DNA from: Parcubacteria group bacterium CG08_land_8_20_14_0_20_48_21
Lineage (GTDB): Bacteria > Patescibacteriota > Patescibacteriia > UBA1544
DNA: 36,570 nt
Assembly: GCA_002774425.1 (NCBI GenBank)
Contig: PEYJ01000026.1
Location: 1 to 36,570, forward strand
Direction of reading: 5' to 3'
The notes under the pieces were generated by a model. It searched no databases. It saw only the letters and a program-made list of their open reading frames with translations, and was not told where the DNA came from. A program made the position numbers and the translations under genes. Positions 23,894 through 31,068 of this stretch are shown in pieces (position 1 is the first letter of the stretch; each line of letters opens with the position of its first letter).

Positions 23894-24421
23894 TTATATT
23901 CTGCGTGGTTTCGGCGGCCTACAGCCATTATGCGGCATGGGCGTAATGTCTTTGATAGCGGTAACATTGAGCCCCTGCGCGTGCAGAGCGCGAATCGCAC
24001 CCTCGCGACCCGCTCCTATACCTTTGACGAACGCACGCACCTCTTTCATGCCAAAGGGAGCAAGATGATCCACCGCATCCCGCACCACAACACTTGCGGC
24101 GTAAGGCGTGGATTTTTTTGGTCCTCTAAATCCCATTTTCCCCGCACTGGATGCCGCAACAGCATTACCCTGTAAATCCGTAAACGTAACAATGGTATTG
24201 TTATAGGTTGCATGCACAAATACTTTTCCCTGCGGCAATGAACGTACCTGTTTTTTCTTTTTTTTCTTCTTGCCCGTAGATGTCTTTGCTACCGCTTTTT
24301 TAGCGGGTGTAAATGCGGTTTCCACCCCGAGTAAATCCGCAACAGACGGCTCTTTTGCCGGTTGCGCATCGGTAGTTTCGCTTTTTACGGTATGCGGTTG
24401 TTTTTTTGTGATATCTTCCAT
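23894..24421 (-). CDS. rpsK: 30S ribosomal protein S11 with N-terminal extension
   Basis: S11 with the conserved core from about residue 60 (GKVFVHATYNNTIVTFTD, SSAGKMGFRG, KGIGAGREGAIRAL) to the tail PMPHNGCRPPKPRRI. At 175 aa it exceeds the usual 125-130 because of a 55-residue N-terminal extension. The extension is acidic at first, then basic, with seven consecutive lysines at 51-57. It is in frame with the preceding stop of rpsM 13 bp away, and no internal methionine sits near the core start, so it is likely translated. Confidence 0.96.
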   Translation of the reverse strand: MEDITKKQPHTVKSETTDAQPAKEPSVADLLGVETAFTPAKKAVAKTSTGKKKKKKKQVRSLPQGKVFVHATYNNTIVTFTDLQGNAVAASSAGKMGFRGPKKSTPYAASVVVRDAVDHLAPFGMKEVRAFVKGIGAGREGAIRALHAQGLNVTAIKDITPMPHNGCRPPKPRRI

Positions 24422-24434
24422 AAATGCTCAATGA

Positions 24435-24827
24435 TTATGTTTTCTGTCCGGTTTTTGTACGGCCGCTTCCCATGGTTCTGCGAACATTTCCACGCACAGT
24501 GCGCGAATTAGTCTTGGTGCGTTGCCCCCGGGCGGGAAGATGCCGTTTGTGGCGCAGCCCTCTGTACGCATTGATTTCTATCAAGCGCTTAATATCCATG
24601 AGCCGCTCCCTTTTTAAATCTCCCTCAACGACAAGTTTTTTTTCAATGACTTCACGCAGTTTCTGTTCATCATCAGGAGAAATATCCTTAACCTTCGTAT
24701 CAAAATTTATACCCAGATCGGAAAGAATCGTACGCGATCGCGTCACGCCAATACCGTAAATTGCGGTAAGCGCGCGTTCTATGCGTTTCTGTTGCGGAAG
24801 CACGATGCCTGCGATACGAATGGCCAT
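24435..24827 (-). CDS. rpsM: 30S ribosomal protein S13
   Basis: S13 (130 aa) of the 30S head. It starts MAIRIAGIVLP, with ALTAIYGIGVTRS and the C-terminal GLRHKRHLPARGQRTKTNSRT that contacts tRNA. It is separated from rpmJ by an unusually long 98-bp gap for this operon. The start lacks a Shine-Dalgarno. Confidence 0.97.
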   Translation of the reverse strand: MAIRIAGIVLPQQKRIERALTAIYGIGVTRSRTILSDLGINFDTKVKDISPDDEQKLREVIEKKLVVEGDLKRERLMDIKRLIEINAYRGLRHKRHLPARGQRTKTNSRTVRGNVRRTMGSGRTKTGQKT

Positions 24828-24925
24828 AGAAATTACGTATGACGTACAACTGACAATTGATAATACACAACTTTTTATTATTTTCTGCGTAGTAAAGCGA
24901 CACGCTTCCGACCGGACAACCCGTT

Positions 24926-25039
24926 TTACCCTTGTCGCTGTTTATGTTTCGGGTTTTTGCACACAACATGCACGCGCCCCTTGCGGCGCACGGTGCGGCA
25001 TTCCTTGCACATTTTTTTTACCGAAGCCCGTACTTTCAT
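24926..25039 (-). CDS. rpmJ: 50S ribosomal protein L36
   Basis: 37-residue protein read directly from the minus strand: it starts [14 protein letters not shown] and ends NPKHKQRQG. The zinc ribbon ligands C11, C14, C27 and H32 are all present, making it the zinc-binding (C+) form of L36. It begins 3 bp after the infA stop codon. The infA-rpmJ-rpsM order is the classic arrangement. Confidence 0.96.
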   Translation of the reverse strand: MKVRASVKKMCKECRTVRRKGRVHVVCKNPKHKQRQG

Positions 25040-25042
25040 AGA

Positions 25043-25282
25043 CTAATAGCGGTATACGACTCTTCCTTTTGTCAGATCATAAGGCGTCATTTCAACCTTG
25101 ACCTTATCTCCCGGCAACAGACGTATCTTGTACATGCGTAATTTTCCGGAAAGGTGCGCAAGAATTTCATGCCCGTTTTCAAGCCGTATCTTAAATGTGG
25201 CTCCGGGCAACAACTCCAGTACTTCCCCGTTAAATTCAATAAAACCTTTATTTTGCGCTTTTGACGGTTTGTCGTGTAACAT
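25043..25282 (-). CDS. infA: Translation initiation factor IF-1
   Basis: Single OB-fold initiation factor that sits in the ribosomal A site. It is 79 aa with a short N-terminal extension. [35 protein letters not shown] is split across the OB strands, with the end [17 protein letters not shown]. It is first in the ribosomal operon and is preceded by two candidate promoters (25404-25431 and 25305-25332). No Shine-Dalgarno. Confidence 0.96.
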   Translation of the reverse strand: MLHDKPSKAQNKGFIEFNGEVLELLPGATFKIRLENGHEILAHLSGKLRMYKIRLLPGDKVKVEMTPYDLTKGRVVYRY

Positions 25283-25304
25283 GTCTCATTTGCAAACGAA
25301 TCTT

Positions 25305-25332
25305 AGTGTAGCAAAAATAAAAATCTTTGCAA
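25305..25332 (-). promoter_or_regulatory. Second, proximal candidate promoter of infA
   Basis: Minus strand: -35 TTGCAA (25327-25332), 16-bp spacer, extended -10 TGCTACACT with TACACT at 25305-25310. The leader to ATG 25282 would be about 16 nt. Confidence 0.4.
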
Positions 25333-25403
25333 GAGCCTTTGCCAAGATTCTCTTAAAGAATACTAACTACCGTATTTTGGAGCATGACCATTTCGTGAAA
25401 GAA

Positions 25404-25431
25404 ATTATAACACACTAGACATCTTTGTCAA
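25404..25431 (-). promoter_or_regulatory. Consensus promoter of the ribosomal operon, inside the alaS 3' end
   Basis: Minus strand: -35 TTGACA (25426-25431) and -10 TATAAT (25404-25409), both perfect consensus hexamers, spaced 16 bp. The -35 is made of the final alaS codons and the alaS stop (25415-25417) lies in the spacer. The leader to infA is about 115 nt. Confidence 0.8.
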
Positions 25432-27223
25432 GTAGTACGGCTTTAATGCGTCTGATGCCCGCAGAACTCGCCTCCTCTTTCTTAATTTTGAATACCCCAA
25501 GCTCCCCGGTATGCGTTACGTGTGGACCACCACAAATCTCTTTGCTGAAACCGCCGACCGTGTACACTTTTACTTTTTCTCCGTACTTATGTTCAAACAA
25601 GCCAATGGCTCCCGCCTGCTTAGCTTGGTCTACGGTCATTTCTTCAAAAGTTACCGGCAGGTCATCTCGTATCACCCAATTCACCATGTCTTCCACGCGC
25701 CGCTTTTCCGCATCGGTCATTTTTGCCGCATGGGTAAAATCAAAGCGCAGCCGTTCAGCCGTGATATTACTCCCCTTTTGTTCAACATGATCGCCCAGCA
25801 CGTTGCGCAGCGCTTTGTGCAGTAAGTGGGTTGCGGTATGCAGTTGTGTTGTTTCTTCCCGATGATCGGCAAGGCCGCCGGCAAATTTTTGTTCAGCGCC
25901 TTTTCGGGAAATATCCTGGTGTTTTGCGAGTTCCTGCATAAACCCTTCTTCATCTATCCCCAATCCTTTCTCTTGTGCCAATTCCTTTGTAATCTCAATA
26001 GGAAATCCAAAACTTTGATAGAGGTCAAAGACATCTTTGATAGCAACAGTCTGTAGGTTACGAACCTTTGCATCACGTGCAATTTTATCAAATTCCCGCA
26101 GTCCTTTGTCCAGTGCTTTGGTAAATTTTTCTTCTTCTTGCTTCATTTCATTCCCAATATGCTGCCGGTGTATGTTTAATTCAGGATATGATTCCCACAT
26201 GGTTGCAATAATAGTTTCCACAATGGCACTTGTCCAGCCAAATGCTTCTATGCCAACCTTCCTGCCTTCACGCATAGCTCTGCGAATAAGCCGCCGCAAC
26301 ACATATCCCTGATCAACATTTGAAGGCATAACACCGTCCGCAAGAATGAACGTAGCCGCCCGAAGGTGATCGGCAATAATTCTTTTCGCCCTCCGGTCAT
26401 CTTGATTCGTTAATGTACCCATTGCTTTGAAAAGAGGTGCAAACATATCAGTTTCAAAGACACTCTCTACACCCTGCAATACCATTGCTACCCGTTCAAG
26501 GCCTAATCCCGTATCAACATTGCGTTGCGTGAGCGGCACATAGGAACCGTCCGCCATTTTTTCATACTGCATAAAGACGTCGTTCCATATCTCCACATAC
26601 CGACCGCAGTCGCAATTGATGTGGCATTTCTTTCCATAGGCAGGAGCGTGAGTTTTACCCGTATCGTAAAACATTTCGGTGTCTGGGCCGCAAGGCCCCG
26701 TTTGCCCCGCAGGACCCCACCAATTTTTAGCTTTCGGATACATGAAGATACGATCACCCTCCTTTGCGTCAATTCCCACACCTTTAAAGGCCGTTTTCCA
26801 TATGCGGATAGATTCTGTGTCTTTCGGTGCGTCCGCATCTCCGGTAAAAACCGATACGGACAGTCGATGGGGGTCAATGCCAAGCCACTTTTTTGATGAT
26901 AAAAACTCAAAACTCCAGCGTATCGCATCTTCTTTAAAATAATCGCCAAGCGACCAATTACCCAGCATTTCAAAAAATGTGAGATGACGGTTGTCGCCAA
27001 CCTCGTCAATATCTCCGGTGCGAATGCATTTTTGCGCGTTAGCAAGGCGGGTGCCCCCCGGATGCTTTTCGCCCATGAGATAGGGAACCAGCGGATGCAT
27101 ACCGGCTGTCGTAAACAGCACTGTTGGGTCATTTTCAGGCAACAATGAAGCGGACGGGATAATAGTGTGTCCCTTCTCTGTAAAAAAGGAGAGAAATTTT
27201 TCGCGTATTTCACTTGATCTCAT
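25415..27223 (-). CDS. alaS: Alanyl-tRNA synthetase, short form without C-Ala domain
   Basis: Class II synthetase for tRNA-Ala. The catalytic core includes FTTAGMHPLVPYLMG, HLTFFEMLGNWSLGDYF and VDTGLGLERVAMVLQG. The editing domain has its four zinc ligands: H462 and H466 (HTATH), C564 and H568 (CGGPH). The protein stops right after the editing domain at 602 aa, so the C-terminal C-Ala/DHHA1 region of usual 870-aa bacterial enzymes is absent. A cysteine cluster (C200, C204, C206) occurs in the region where other AlaRS carry CGEHKPNC-like sequence. Promoter 27242-27270 gives a leader of about 12 nt. No Shine-Dalgarno. Confidence 0.96.
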   Translation of the reverse strand: MRSSEIREKFLSFFTEKGHTIIPSASLLPENDPTVLFTTAGMHPLVPYLMGEKHPGGTRLANAQKCIRTGDIDEVGDNRHLTFFEMLGNWSLGDYFKEDAIRWSFEFLSSKKWLGIDPHRLSVSVFTGDADAPKDTESIRIWKTAFKGVGIDAKEGDRIFMYPKAKNWWGPAGQTGPCGPDTEMFYDTGKTHAPAYGKKCHINCDCGRYVEIWNDVFMQYEKMADGSYVPLTQRNVDTGLGLERVAMVLQGVESVFETDMFAPLFKAMGTLTNQDDRRAKRIIADHLRAATFILADGVMPSNVDQGYVLRRLIRRAMREGRKVGIEAFGWTSAIVETIIATMWESYPELNIHRQHIGNEMKQEEEKFTKALDKGLREFDKIARDAKVRNLQTVAIKDVFDLYQSFGFPIEITKELAQEKGLGIDEEGFMQELAKHQDISRKGAEQKFAGGLADHREETTQLHTATHLLHKALRNVLGDHVEQKGSNITAERLRFDFTHAAKMTDAEKRRVEDMVNWVIRDDLPVTFEEMTVDQAKQAGAIGLFEHKYGEKVKVYTVGGFSKEICGGPHVTHTGELGVFKIKKEEASSAGIRRIKAVLLDKDV

Positions 27224-27241
27224 AGTATTGCGTCTGCAACG

Positions 27242-27270
27242 AGTATATGGCAGAATACCTCTATTGGCAA
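27242..27270 (-). promoter_or_regulatory. alaS promoter
   Basis: Minus strand: -35 TTGCCA (27265-27270), 17-bp spacer, -10 TATACT (27242-27247). The predicted leader is only about 12 nt. Confidence 0.72.
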
Positions 27271-27325
27271 GCCATCATACATCCCGTAACCTTAATGGCA
27301 CTCCTTTTATCGCACTTTACCACCC

Positions 27326-27332
27326 GAGGAGA
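27326..27332 (+). promoter_or_regulatory. Shine-Dalgarno deciding the start at 27337
   Basis: GAGGAGA ends four bases before ATG 27337. It is one of very few strong ribosome binding sites in this window and supports this start over upstream in-frame methionines. Confidence 0.7.
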
Positions 27333-27336
27333 TACC

Positions 27337-27684
27337 ATGGGCTTTCGCATACAAGAATCATCAACGAATCGTATCGCGCGCATGTTTGCCTCTGTACTTT
27401 CAGAAATTAAGGAAATCCGTTGGCATAAAGCTATTAAGGCACCCAATGCGCATGTCGTTACTTTAGAAACACCTTCCGAAACCTTGCAAAAGCAGCTACT
27501 TGCGCAATTGGCACATTTTGCTTCCCAGGATGCCGAAGCTCTCTGTCAGGCGCTGATTATTCTTTTGAAGCTTCCGAATGAGTCGCGCATCTATAGATGG
27601 GAACGTTTCTTTGATAAGACTGCATACGGTATGCAGATCGGCTATGCATCTGATGCGCGGTGTCATCACTTCATTGGCGGATAA
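27337..27684 (+). CDS. Hypothetical protein, 115 aa
   Basis: I do not recognise this protein. It is soluble, mixed alpha/beta in appearance, and has no signal peptide or membrane segment. Helical stretches include NRIARMFASVLSEIKEIRWHK and ETLQKQLLAQLAHF, followed by a leucine-rich helix near ALIILLKL and an aromatic, His-containing tail. The start is set by the GAGGAG sequence 4 bp upstream; an in-frame start at 27247 is possible but would overlap the alaS promoter. It is divergent from alaS and followed by a hairpin plus T-run. The strong Shine-Dalgarno sets it apart from the housekeeping genes. Confidence 0.6.
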   Translation: MGFRIQESSTNRIARMFASVLSEIKEIRWHKAIKAPNAHVVTLETPSETLQKQLLAQLAHFASQDAEALCQALIILLKLPNESRIYRWERFFDKTAYGMQIGYASDARCHHFIGG

Positions 27685-27695
27685 ACACTGTACCT

Positions 27696-27719
27696 CCTTC
27701 TCTTTGTGGAAGGTTTTTT
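27696..27719 (+). terminator. Intrinsic terminator-like hairpin
   Basis: CCTTC (27696-27700) pairs with GAAGG (27709-27713), followed directly by six T residues (27714-27719), just after the stop of the 115-aa hypothetical gene. The stem is short. A second small hairpin (GATGTC/GACATC, 27729-27744) follows. Confidence 0.5.
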
Positions 27720-28385
27720 ATAAAACCGATGTCTGCGGACATCTGGTATGAGGAAGGTTCTTCAGTTTAGGTAAGGTGGTGGATAACTTCGCGCAGTGTG
27801 TCCACTCGCTTTTGCAGTTGCACATTTTCTTCTTGCAACGCCATATTTTGCTTCTGCGTTGCCATATTCCGCCTAAAAAGATCACTCTCTTCACTCATCC
27901 TTGAGCGAAGGGCGAGTATGATCTGCGCCGCAAGATCACCTTCAGCCTATCTGCCGCGAAACTCTTTGAGTTTCTTTTCCTGATTTTCCCGCGAATCATG
28001 GTCGCTCAAATCTAGCAGTTTTCCTACAAGAGCGCGGATTGCGCGCGGATAATTCGTGCTACGTCCGCCTAATTCAAACTCCGCTAGGGCAAGCATCGCA
28101 CTGGCGAAGCCAATACTTATTTGGGGAGATAACTTAAAATCAGGAGAGATGGAAATACCCTGTACATGGCTATACAGGTGTTCCGGCTTCGGATACTCTC
28201 TATCAAAAGAAATACAATCGCTTAAATCAATCCCCCTTACCTCTCGGGTAAAATCACCTTTCCACTCTATGAGCTGCGCATTAGCAATCGGCTCTTTACC
28301 TATGCCAACAAGCACAAACTCATCTCCCCTGTCACGGTACACTTCCGTCCACATCGTCTTTTTTGCAATATAAGCCCTTGTTTCG

Positions 28386-28393
28386 CCCCCCCC
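28386..28393 (-). repeat. Poly-G tract (G8) at the GGDEF frameshift
   Basis: Eight consecutive G on the coding (minus) strand within the GGDEF domain. Nine would restore the reading frame. Such runs are hot spots of slipped-strand mispairing. Confidence 0.85.
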
Positions 28394-28429
28394 TCAAGCG
28401 TGCTGATTATTTTTTTGAGATACCGATTA

Positions 28430-28438
28430 CCCCCCCCC
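28430..28438 (-). repeat. Second poly-G tract (G9) in the GGDEF gene
   Basis: Nine consecutive G on the minus strand, preceded by GA like the other tract. It encodes the glycines inserted in GHDGEGGGNRYL, at a loop where most GGDEF domains are shorter. Confidence 0.85.
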
Positions 28439-28771
28439 TCCCCGTCATGCCCGATCAAAAAATTCACCGCTTTCAGCATCCAGACGTCAATATACATCAC
28501 AAAAAGACGTTGGTAGGCATCGGGAGTAACGTTATTTCGTACCAGTAAGTCTAAATAATACCGCAAATTTCTTCGCAGCAGGTTGGTATTTCCCAGCCCA
28601 AATAATTCATCTCTCGCACACTTACGATGCATAATTTGCTGCCAGCCGGTCTGTGTGGCATATACCAAGTGATTAGCAATAGGCCATTTCTTGCGCAATT
28701 GATACAGCTCGGAGTGACCCCGGGCAGCATCGGGCGCACGATGCGTAATGCTGCGTCGAGTCATGGTAGAT

Positions 28772-28777
28772 TCCTCC
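28772..28777 (-). promoter_or_regulatory. Shine-Dalgarno of the GGDEF gene
   Basis: GGAGGA on the minus strand, seven bases before ATG 28764. It argues against the in-frame ATG at 28779, which overlaps it. Confidence 0.7.
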
Positions 28778-28824
28778 ATTGCGTTGTTAAAAGATCAGCA
28801 CACAATATTGTATCGTGCGCTTGC

Positions 28825-28852
28825 ATAGTACAGAAAAATACCCGTTTGTCAA
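28825..28852 (-). promoter_or_regulatory. Promoter of the GGDEF gene
   Basis: Minus strand: -35 TTGACA (28847-28852), 16-bp spacer, -10 TACTAT (28825-28830). A dyad AATACGA-N9-TCGTATT (28854-28876) sits just upstream and a palindrome ACAATATTGT (28802-28811) lies just downstream of the start site. Both are possible operators. Confidence 0.6.
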
Positions 28853-28876
28853 CAATACGAAATCGCAAGTCGTATT

Positions 28877-29956
28877 TTAGGTAATGACACCACCGCCAAG
28901 ACATTTTTCACCATTATAGAGTACCGCGTACTGTCCGGGAGTTATCGCACGCTGTTTTTCTTGAAAATGCAGTTCCAGTAAGTTTTTTTTCGTTCCTTGC
29001 CGTACGGTAACTTTTTGATCCGGCTGACGATAGCGAATTTTTACCGTGCAGTGCAGAGGCAATTTTGGAACAGTTCCCGATATCCAATGCATGTCCGCAA
29101 TGATAAGCTCCTTTTTAAAAAGCGCGTCATCCCAACTGCCTTTTGCTACCATAAGCTCGTTGCGCTTGACGTTTTTACTGACCACGTACCACGGAATTCC
29201 CCCGCCGGTTGATCCGATGCCGTGCCGCTGACCAATGGTATAAAACCATACGCCATCATGTTCGCCTAGTATGTCGCCATCGGTTGTAACCACGTTTCCT
29301 TTTTTTGGTCGTAGACGCTGCGACAAAAATTCCCGTAACGATACTTTACCAATAAAACAAATCCCTTGGCTGTCCTTTCTATCCCAGTTGTGCAATTCTT
29401 CTTTTTTTGCGATTGCCCGAACTTCCTTTTTGGTAAGATCGCCAAGAGGAAACATACTTTTGGAAAGTTGTTTTTGGGTGAGCTGATGCAAAAAATATGA
29501 TTGGTCTTTGGTTTGGTCAATACCTTTATGCAGCTCGTAGATGCTTTTTTTAGCCAGGACGCTCGCGTAATGTCCCGTACCGATTGCCCCGGCGCCAAGT
29601 TTTTCCGCATAGTCTAAAAAAACTTTGAATTTTATTTCACTGTTGCAGAGAATGTCTGGATTTGGGGTCAATCCTTTTTTGTAGGTGGTAAAAAAATATT
29701 CCAACACTTTTTTTTCGTATTCTTTTTCAAAATTAACAACATGAAACGGCAAGTCAAGCTTGGCGCATACCCGCCGCGCATCACGCATATCATCTTCCCA
29801 AGGACAGCACCCTTGCAATCTCTCGGGATTGAAGTTCTGCATGAATACGCCAATTACTTCATACCCCTGCCGTTGCAACAACAGCGCGGCGACGCTACTA
29901 TCCACTCCTCCGGACATGCCGACGAAGACCTTGGATTTGTTTGATGAAATGGTCAT
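28877..29956 (-). CDS. mnmA: tRNA-specific 2-thiouridylase MnmA
   Basis: Thiolates U34 of tRNA-Lys, -Glu and -Gln using ATP and a persulfide relay. The PP-loop SGGVDSS is at residues 15-21. The catalytic cysteines are C104 (NPDILCN) and C200 (GICFIG). KDQSYFLHQL and the C-terminal GQRHGIGSTGGG and ITPGQYAVLYNGEKCLGGG complete the family pattern. It is 359 aa, normal length. ATG 29956 is chosen because the open frame upstream adds 26 residues with no similarity to the family. The tRNA-Lys(UUU) at 36233 is a predicted substrate. No Shine-Dalgarno. Confidence 0.96.
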   Translation of the reverse strand: MTISSNKSKVFVGMSGGVDSSVAALLLQRQGYEVIGVFMQNFNPERLQGCCPWEDDMRDARRVCAKLDLPFHVVNFEKEYEKKVLEYFFTTYKKGLTPNPDILCNSEIKFKVFLDYAEKLGAGAIGTGHYASVLAKKSIYELHKGIDQTKDQSYFLHQLTQKQLSKSMFPLGDLTKKEVRAIAKKEELHNWDRKDSQGICFIGKVSLREFLSQRLRPKKGNVVTTDGDILGEHDGVWFYTIGQRHGIGSTGGGIPWYVVSKNVKRNELMVAKGSWDDALFKKELIIADMHWISGTVPKLPLHCTVKIRYRQPDQKVTVRQGTKKNLLELHFQEKQRAITPGQYAVLYNGEKCLGGGVIT

Positions 29957-30172
29957 AATAAAAAATGTGGTGCGAGCCCGGCTCCTGCCAAGCGAATGCA
30001 AAAGGATCAAAGAATCCAAGAGCCAAGGGGTCAAAAATTATATGCAAGGTATATAAACTCCTCAGCTCGGAAATATAAAAGTAAACTTTACTATTTCACT
30101 CGCTCTACGTCGCTTATAAAGAGGCTTTATGGCGACAATAAGTTCTTTGTTATACTGATTCAAGAACGGTTA

Positions 30173-30958
30173 CTATTCCCGAATACGGCGCGTAAGCCAC
30201 TCCTCCAGCACATCCGTCATTTCCTGCCGCGCTTCCTGTGCATAAAAAAAGTGATCCGCATGCGGAAGATACGCAAATGCTTTTTGTCCGGCATAGGCAT
30301 CGTAAATTTTTCTCACTTCGGCTTCAAGAATCGTCGTGTCATGCTTCCCCCAGAGAAAAAGTGCTGGTTTCCGAGCCTTGCGCGCGTAGTCGGCGATGTC
30401 GTACCGATCAAAATCTTCAAGATAGTCTTTAGTTACTTTTCTCTTTTCACCAGAAGTAAGTTGTACATACGTGTAACCAACTTGCTCCGCTTGCCGCAGC
30501 GCTTCTTGAGAAAATCTGCGTATTTTTGACGCTGGCAAATCTCCCGTTCCTGATAGTGCTATAAAATACTTTATTTCCTTTATTTCCGATACGAGCGTTA
30601 ATCCCACCGCACTGCCAAAACTATGTCCCAAAACGGCGAATTTTTTAAAGCCTTGCGTTTGCAGATACGCGAGAGCAGATCTCGCGTCTTCACGCATTTT
30701 TGAAAAACTTCCCTCACCAAACTCTCCCGCCGATTCGCTGTTTCCGGAAAAATCAAAGCGAAAAAGTGATATTCCGGCTTGCGGTAACGTGTTTGCAAGT
30801 GCTTTCCCAATCCGCCCTTCTTTTTCCGACAAATAGCCATGTAAAAATACCAAACAAAAATCTTTCTTGAGTGGCTTTCGCGCAACGTCAAAAATAGCGG
30901 CAAGGTTATCCCCCTGCTTATTGGAAAAGTTCACATGGCGTCCAATAGGCAAAAACAT
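30173..30958 (-). CDS. Alpha/beta hydrolase
   Basis: Cytoplasmic alpha/beta-fold serine hydrolase (261 aa) of the dienelactone hydrolase/S33 group. The catalytic triad is readable: S113 in GHSFG, D207 in LWGKHDTTI and H236 in PHADHFF. The oxyanion-hole motif FLHGYLSEKEGR lies at 39-50, and RFDFSGNSES near 67 is typical of acyl-peptidase-like members. The substrate is unknown. It sits 216 bp upstream of mnmA and is divergent from the small open frame starting at 31024. No Shine-Dalgarno. Confidence 0.88.
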   Translation of the reverse strand: MFLPIGRHVNFSNKQGDNLAAIFDVARKPLKKDFCLVFLHGYLSEKEGRIGKALANTLPQAGISLFRFDFSGNSESAGEFGEGSFSKMREDARSALAYLQTQGFKKFAVLGHSFGSAVGLTLVSEIKEIKYFIALSGTGDLPASKIRRFSQEALRQAEQVGYTYVQLTSGEKRKVTKDYLEDFDRYDIADYARKARKPALFLWGKHDTTILEAEVRKIYDAYAGQKAFAYLPHADHFFYAQEARQEMTDVLEEWLTRRIRE

Positions 30959-30992
30959 AGTACATTTTTTGCTGTTTCATGCTATCTTAAGT

Positions 30993-30998
30993 TATACT
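30993..30998. promoter_or_regulatory. Possible shared divergent promoter
   Basis: GTTATACT on the plus strand is a TATACT -10 with a weak TTGCTG -35 (30969-30974, 18 bp). The same bases read AGTATAAC on the minus strand, giving a TATAAC -10 towards the hydrolase gene. Divergent use is inferred only from this overlap. Confidence 0.35.
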
Positions 30999-31023
30999 GT
31001 ACCAAAATTTCGCGGAAAGGAAC

Positions 31024-31068
31024 ATGTCCTACAACAGCCCAAGGATCGGCAACTTACGGATGAGGTGA
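31024..31068 (+). CDS. 14-residue open frame, possible leader peptide
   Basis: ATG 31024 follows AAGGA closely and encodes MSYNSPRIGNLRMR before TGA. The stop overlaps a GTG (GTGA) that opens the following 58-codon frame, so it may be a coupled leader peptide. Alternatively the first codons of one longer gene have been frameshifted (see findings). Confidence 0.3.
   Translation: MSYNSPRIGNLRMR

Larger units (their letters stand above)
27767..28764 (-). pseudogene. GGDEF-domain gene interrupted by a poly-G frameshift and an amber codon
   Basis: Two overlapping open frames on the minus strand (28764-28300 and 28354-27947) together encode one GGDEF-like domain. The first part carries LFVMYIDVWMLKAVNFLIGHD, matching the metal-binding and nucleotide-binding start of GGDEF domains (D93). 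The second carries YRDRGDEFVLVGIG, where the GGDEF loop reads RGDEF. A run of eight G (28386-28393) separates them. One extra G would fuse the frames without a stop. After the second frame's TAG (27947-27949) the same frame stays open for 59 more codons, encoding a coiled-coil-like tail (LQEENVQLQKRVDTLREVIHHL) to TAA at 27767-27769. Start ATG 28764 follows a strong Shine-Dalgarno. It could be a decayed gene, a phase-variable gene or a homopolymer sequencing error. Confidence 0.72.

Noticed and set aside
26503-27213. 236-codon open frame on the minus strand
   Set aside because: Alternate frame of alaS; low-quality sequence without motifs.
29957-30034. 26-residue N-terminal extension of MnmA
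   Set aside because: The family begins near the methionine at 29956; the upstream codons show no similarity and overlap likely promoter sequence.
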